From: Pseudomonas sp. LD120
GTDB taxonomy: Bacteria > Pseudomonadota > Gammaproteobacteria > Pseudomonadales > Pseudomonadaceae
Assembly: GCF_009861525.1 (NCBI RefSeq)
Contig: NZ_WVHL01000005.1
Location: 2,852,001-2,916,000 of the forward strand
Direction: 5' to 3'
DNA: 64,000 bases
Shown: piece by piece, positions 60,335 to 64,000 of the stretch
Numbering within the stretch: position 1 is the stretch's first letter
How the letters are laid out: every line of letters begins with the position of its first letter
Made by a program: the position numbers and the translations under genes
The notes under the pieces: generated by a model
The model's input: only the letters and a program-made list of their open reading frames with translations
Told to the model about the DNA's origin: nothing
Database searches by the model: none

Positions 60335-61318
60335 ATGTTCAAGGCAATTCTTGTTGATAAAAATGCGGATGTTTACCAAGCCAGTGTGACTGAGCTGGAT
60401 GAGGCGCAGCTACCGGAAGGGGACGTCTGCGTCCGTGTGGCCTATAGCACGCTGAACTACAAAGATGGACTGGCCATCAGTGGCAGTAGTCCGGTTGTTC
60501 GCCGTTTTCCAATGGTTCCCGGCATTGATTTGGCTGGCACCGTTGAGTCCAGCAACCACTCGGCATACAAACCCGGTGATCGGGTGCTACTCAACGGCTG
60601 GGGTGTCGGCGAAGGACATTGGGGGGGGCTGGCACAGAAAGCCAGATTGAATGGCGACTGGTTGATTCCCTTGCCTGAAGGGTTGAGCGAGCGTCAGGCG
60701 ATGGCGATCGGTACTGCCGGTTATACCGCGATGCTCTGCCTGATGGCGCTGGAGCGCCATGGCCTTACGCCAGAGCGCGGCGAAGTGCTGGTGACAGGCG
60801 CCAATGGCGGCGTTGGCAGTTTTGCGATCGCGTTGCTGGCACGCAAAGGCTACTCCGTGGTCGCCGCTACTGGACGATTGGCGCAAGCGGAGTACCTCAA
60901 GCGCCTGGGTGCTAGCACCATCATCGATCGTGCCGAACTGTCTAGCCCCGGGCGTGCCTTGGCCAAAGAGCGCTGGGCGGCTGCGATTGACTCTGTCGGT
61001 AGCCATACCCTCGCCAACGTGTGTGCCGGCATTCGCGCAGATGGTCTGGTTACTGCGTGCGGTTTGGCGCAAGGCATGGACTTTCCTGCGACGGTAGCGC
61101 CGTTCATCCTGCGCGGTATCAGCCTGCTCGGTATCAACAGCGTCACCCGCTCTTACAAAGAGCGGGTCGAAGCCTGGGACCGTCTTTGCAAGGGTCTGGA
61201 TCTGGCACAGCTGGATGAAATTACCCAGGAGGTCGGTCTGAGTGAGGCCATATTGGCTGCCCATGAATTGCTCGACGGTAAGGTCCGCGGCCGTGTGGTG
61301 GTGGACGTGAATAGGTAA
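60335..61318 (+). CDS. acuI: AcuI-like acrylyl-CoA reductase (medium-chain reductase, YhdH family)
   Basis: ATG 60335 follows AGGGGG. The 327-residue zinc-free medium-chain reductase has ALP-family sequences STLNYKDGLAISG, VPGIDLAGTVESS, LVTGANGGVGSFAIALLA (NADPH site) and GASTIIDRAEL. It is similar to E. coli YhdH and Rhodobacter AcuI, which reduce toxic acrylyl-CoA to propionyl-CoA. Linked to acuR and to remains of a DMSP-cleavage cluster, it probably gives acrylate resistance. The gene appears complete. Confidence 0.9.
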   Translation: MFKAILVDKNADVYQASVTELDEAQLPEGDVCVRVAYSTLNYKDGLAISGSSPVVRRFPMVPGIDLAGTVESSNHSAYKPGDRVLLNGWGVGEGHWGGLAQKARLNGDWLIPLPEGLSERQAMAIGTAGYTAMLCLMALERHGLTPERGEVLVTGANGGVGSFAIALLARKGYSVVAATGRLAQAEYLKRLGASTIIDRAELSSPGRALAKERWAAAIDSVGSHTLANVCAGIRADGLVTACGLAQGMDFPATVAPFILRGISLLGINSVTRSYKERVEAWDRLCKGLDLAQLDEITQEVGLSEAILAAHELLDGKVRGRVVVDVNR

Positions 61319-61401
61319 GCGCCAGAAATTGACCGGTAGATTGACGCGCAGTGATTCGGCCTGATTATGCAGGCACATATTGAGGGGCTGCTTCTGGTCT
61401 A

Positions 61402-61556
61402 GAGTGTGTAAAAACGCTTCGTCAAAATTGAAGTGCGCGCATCGGCGTGAAATCTGAAACTTATCGGCACGTCTGGCCGGTGTAGATTTTGTGTAGAAAC
61501 GCGAGTTTCACTCGAGCTATGGGAACCTGCCGCGCTCAAAGCGTTTTTACACACTC
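61402..61556. mobile_element. MITE-like element C (155 bp, best-preserved ends)
   Basis: The ends GAGTGTGTAAAAACGCTT and its inverted copy are nearly perfect (about 17-18 bp). The interior matches element B in the same orientation and element A in reverse. It has no coding capacity. It marks the right edge of the ddd/acu segment. Confidence 0.85.
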
Positions 61557-61608
61557 TTGGCCGAAAACAGCCATGCATAACGCCAACCTCCATATATTGT
61601 TTGAAACC

Positions 61609-61832
61609 ATGAACCGACCATCCCATCCTCCGCTTGGACGCCAACGCCTCATTGTTCGTGCGTTCAACAGCGTATTGTCGGCGCCTACAGCCTGCTTGAA
61701 ATCTTCGACTGCACCTGTGGTCCTCAGGACCTCTCCCAGATCCGCTTTGCCATCGGCCTGCTGTTCAGTGACGGCTTCGATCTGCCGCGTACTTTGGGTG
61801 ATAAAACCTTGTGGCAGGCTGATCCTGCGTAA
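61609..61832 (+). pseudogene. Degenerate DUF6124 gene (copy 3)
   Basis: Aligned by eye with 50862-51140, the sequence matches from TTGGACGCCAACGCCTC through CAGGACCTCTCCCAGATC to GATCCTGCGTAA. It has lost part of the 5' end and some internal bases, so the family reading frame is broken: a frame from 61609 reads a different peptide. It lies directly after element C. Confidence 0.85.
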
Positions 61833-61862
61833 CCTTGATTGAGTATTGAGGCAACGAAAAAA

Positions 61863-61885
61863 GGCGACGCAATGCGTCGCCTTTT
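61863..61885 (+). terminator. DUF6124 terminator, copy 3
   Basis: GGCGACGC-AAT-GCGTCGCC followed by TTTT, identical in the stem to copies 1 and 2. Confidence 0.95.
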
Positions 61886-61948
61886 GGCTTGAGCAGGGCG
61901 CTTTCCAAAAACCGTTTTGCGCCCGCGGTTCTGCCTCTGTCGTCGATC

Positions 61949-62608
61949 TCAGCAGCCCGACGCTTTGAGCCCGGTGCCGATGGTCACCGCGCTGACCTGC
62001 ACGTTCTCAAAAGCCTTCTGTGCAGCGGCGTCGTATTTCTGGTCGCAGTTGAAGCGGGTTTCCATCACGTAGTCTTCGCCTTCTGCTGTGCGCATCTGCG
62101 CTTCCCACTGGTTGGCGGCGTTGAGCGCAGCATCCGAGGCCAGGACCACCTCCAGCAGCACTTCCTTGAAATCTACCGCACGAGGGCCTTCCCAGTGGGC
62201 GTAGACCGAAGGGTCGGCGGCGTTGCCGCACATGCTCAGGCAACTGGCGCTGTAGCTCAGGCCGCCACCGGACGACTCGGTAAAGGCGCCTACGGTGAGC
62301 GGTTTGCCGGGAGCGGGGGCGAAGGTGTCGACGAACTGGGTCAGGTCGGCCTGGCATTTGGGCGTCAGCTCCATGCGCAGTTTGCTGACTGTGCCGCCTT
62401 CTATGGTGGCGGTGATGTTGCAGCCCTGGACTTTGAAGCTGTGCTCATCGCCGAAGGATTCACGGGGGATTCCGGCAACGGATTCAAAGTAACGCTGGTT
62501 GGTGCCCAGCATGTCGCCAGTGAAGACTCCGGCCACGGTAGCGGCTTGGGCCGCGTCAACGGACAGGGCCAGTGTCGAGGCGAAAAGGCCGTAGATCAGC
62601 TTGTTCAT
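61949..62608 (-). CDS. Secreted protein of unknown function
   Basis: ATG 62608 follows AGGACTCTCCC. The 219-residue protein begins with a signal peptide (MNKLIYGLFASTLALSVDAAQA). The mature part contains five or six Cys residues (VQGCNIT, TPKCQAD, ASCLSMCG, FNCDQ, a terminal C), suggesting disulfides in the periplasm. I recognise no family. It is a single gene at the edge of the mosaic region. Confidence 0.7.
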   Translation of the reverse strand: MNKLIYGLFASTLALSVDAAQAATVAGVFTGDMLGTNQRYFESVAGIPRESFGDEHSFKVQGCNITATIEGGTVSKLRMELTPKCQADLTQFVDTFAPAPGKPLTVGAFTESSGGGLSYSASCLSMCGNAADPSVYAHWEGPRAVDFKEVLLEVVLASDAALNAANQWEAQMRTAEGEDYVMETRFNCDQKYDAAAQKAFENVQVSAVTIGTGLKASGC

Positions 62609-62764
62609 GGGAGAGTCCTTTCAATCGGCGACCAGAGTCTTTGGTCACCCTCAAGTGGGTTTGGGGGACGGGAGTTTAGCAGGCGTTGGTGCTGCGTTTT
62701 GCGGGTTTAAGGCCCGTAGCGGCCCTGCTGGAGGTACCGACAAGATACGCTACAGACGGCGCTC

Positions 62765-62890
62765 TCAGGCGTCGAAGCCTTTGCTATTGATGCAGGCCTT
62801 CGCATAAACCAGGGACTTCGTCGAGACGCTATCCTGGAAATGCACAGATTCGGCACACTCATTGGTAGCCACGCCAGTAGGCCTCGACAT
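62765..62890 (-). other. Short frame resembling the tail of a small lipoprotein
   Basis: A 41-codon minus-strand frame overlaps the end of the next gene and ends FQDSVSTKSLVYAKACINSKGFDA. The pattern Y-x-x-A/C-x-x-x-KGF is typical of the C-terminus of small Pseudomonas lipoproteins. There is no ribosome binding site or signal peptide, so it is probably a remnant. Confidence 0.25.
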
Positions 62891-63419
62891 GCCACAGTGG
62901 ACGTCCCGCCAAGACTTCGCGTATGCCATTGATCACGGCTTGATACTGCCCGGCATCGAACTTCGACCAGCGTTGCTTTCGTGCTTGTGCCCAGACTGCC
63001 CGCAGACCGCCAACATCTTGATCGTAGAGCTCATCCAGCAACAGTTTGTCGATAGGGGGATGCAGGGCCTGGACATGGAGGTGCAACTCCTGGCCGGCGC
63101 AGACAAAAGCCCCCTTGAGATAGACATTGATGAGCTTTGCTGCGACGCCGTGGCCGAATCCGACCAGGCCCTTGTTCCTGGCCGCTTCGATTGCGCGTTC
63201 GCGCCATATTTTGTGCTGGGCATCGATGTGCTCGGGAGACGGCAGAAGTTGCGGGCCTGCTAGTAACAGGTGCAACCCTGTGGCTTCGATGATGGTCTTG
63301 CCGGTGCTCACATCGAAGCGACAGGTCTTGGTGCTCGCTGCACGACTTGCGGCCCAGGCGGTGTAGCGGTGAAGGTGTTCGGCAATGTCGTAGGGCTCGA
63401 TCACTGGCGCAGCGTTCAT
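62859..63419 (-). CDS. Unknown protein coupled to the nuclease-like gene
   Basis: The 186-residue protein is translationally coupled to the preceding gene (ATGA overlap at 63416-63419). It is mostly helical, with WRERAIEAARNKGLVGFGHGVAAKLINVYLKG and LLLDELYDQ. It has no signal peptide or membrane segment. I do not recognise a family. The tight pairing suggests that it acts with the PD-(D/E)XK-like protein. Confidence 0.7.
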   Translation of the reverse strand: MNAAPVIEPYDIAEHLHRYTAWAASRAASTKTCRFDVSTGKTIIEATGLHLLLAGPQLLPSPEHIDAQHKIWRERAIEAARNKGLVGFGHGVAAKLINVYLKGAFVCAGQELHLHVQALHPPIDKLLLDELYDQDVGGLRAVWAQARKQRWSKFDAGQYQAVINGIREVLAGRPLWHVEAYWRGYQ

Positions 63420-63985
63420 ACGGACATCTCCAGCTGTTCATAGGCGTACAGCCAATACAGTGTTCTTTGGTTGTTGAACGTCTTGACCTCGACCACGCCA
63501 CGGGTCTCCGGTAGCCAGCTGTTGTCCCAGGATCGGGTGGTGTCTTGCATTTGCCACCAACTGACAATGTTCGGGTGCCAGGTTTCGGCAAGCATCAAGC
63601 GGTAGACACTGCGTGTCTGGGTGGAAGGGGTGACGAACTTCTCCAGCACCGGGGCCAGGTTTTGCGCTTTCATCCGTTGAAAGTCGATGCGCAGTTGTTC
63701 GGCTTTCTTCGGGGTGAACAGGCGTTTGGCCTCGACAAAGAACACACGTTCCTTGTCGAACAACATGCAGTCGATCCGGTACTCATAGCGCTGGGTGAGC
63801 GGGTTGAGGAAGGGCACCTCCATGAACGCATGGGCGTTGTTGCGTGCGCCAAAGGCATTGGCCAACTGAAAGGTGAGGTTGCGTTCATTCATGCCATTGC
63901 GGCCGTAGGACGGGTAGAACGCACTCAAGCTGTCGGAAAAGTTTGCCGCGGCCTGTTGAATCACACGGTTGATGACTCGACTCAT
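63416..63985 (-). CDS. PD-(D/E)XK nuclease-like protein
   Basis: ATG 63985 follows GAGGGACACT. The 189-residue protein shows a restriction-endonuclease-like core: NERNLTFQLANAFG (conserved Glu on the first helix), MEVPF, then RIDCMLFDKERVFFVEAKRLF. In the last stretch the Asp and the E-A-K would be the metal-binding D...ExK. It lacks other domains. It is coupled to a helical partner gene. A role in DNA metabolism or defence is possible but unproven. Confidence 0.6.
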   Translation of the reverse strand: MSRVINRVIQQAAANFSDSLSAFYPSYGRNGMNERNLTFQLANAFGARNNAHAFMEVPFLNPLTQRYEYRIDCMLFDKERVFFVEAKRLFTPKKAEQLRIDFQRMKAQNLAPVLEKFVTPSTQTRSVYRLMLAETWHPNIVSWWQMQDTTRSWDNSWLPETRGVVEVKTFNNQRTLYWLYAYEQLEMSV

Positions 63986-64000
63986 AGTGTCCCTCTGCTT

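Overview
The window looks like chromosomal DNA of a fluorescent-group Pseudomonas. Signs of this are the high GC content, REP/BIME repeats of the type common in the P. fluorescens complex, small DUF6124 and DUF3144 genes, a spu/pau-style polyamine locus and a divergent lysA-lysR pair. I ran no database search. All family names come from recognising motifs and protein architecture by eye.

Region 1 (1-7.84 kb) is an RNA-repair locus. The start of rtcR (CARF sensor/sigma54 activator, cut by the window edge) is divergent from an operon that begins at a textbook -24/-12 promoter with a consensus IHF site. The operon encodes Rsr (Ro60/TROVE-vWA protein), then an array of five tandem Y-RNA-like stem modules (2594-3155), then RtcB ligase, a HEAT-repeat protein, an RlaP-type nucleotidyltransferase and RtcA cyclase. 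At least three Y modules carry a circularly permuted tRNA-like domain: T-arm, then an acceptor stem closed by a short loop, then D-arm. The Ro-binding stem sits where the anticodon arm would be. This array is the most striking element of the window.

Region 2 (7.8-35.5 kb) is mostly ordinary core and shell chromosome. It holds a decayed GST gene, an M50-like membrane protease, a chemoreceptor, a LysR/MFS pair, a PhoD-like phosphatase, lysA/lysR, a ketone-body type CoA-transferase/thiolase operon with its LysR regulator, a sirtuin, an LtaS-like sulfatase, a VIT-family transporter, and a periplasmic flavin redox operon. The redox operon (DUF2271, PepSY-flavoreductase, ApbE) is divergent from a two-component system, and the DUF2271 protein carries a D-x-x-T-G-A-S sequence resembling an ApbE flavinylation site. 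Three different simple-sequence repeats lie within 17.4-23.8 kb.

Region 3 (35-48.6 kb) is a complete polyamine uptake and gamma-glutamyl-putrescine degradation locus: potGHIF-like transporter, puuD, divergent puuA-puuC-puuB, and a puuR/pauR-like regulator. A SolA-like oxidase and a CBS protein lie beside it.

Region 4 (48.7-61.9 kb) is a mosaic accessory region. A PoNi-type immunity gene is cut by the end of an IS1182-like element. Small elements with the same inverted repeats (MITE-like) lie at 17.3, 55.9 and 61.5 kb. A DUF6124 gene with its terminator recurs as an intact copy (50.9 kb), a 3' scrap (52.9 kb) and a pseudogene (61.7 kb). A 5'-truncated PAAR gene begins inside one of the terminator copies. 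Between two of the small elements lies what looks like a decayed dimethylsulfoniopropionate (DMSP)/acrylate island: the C-terminal half of a DddD-like CoA-transferase, the N-terminal third of a BCCT transporter fused by deletion to the C-terminal part of a DddC/MmsA-like dehydrogenase, and an intact acuR-acuI pair with two matching operators.

Region 5 (61.9-64 kb) holds a secreted protein of unknown function and a two-gene unit whose first member has a PD-(D/E)XK-like nuclease core.
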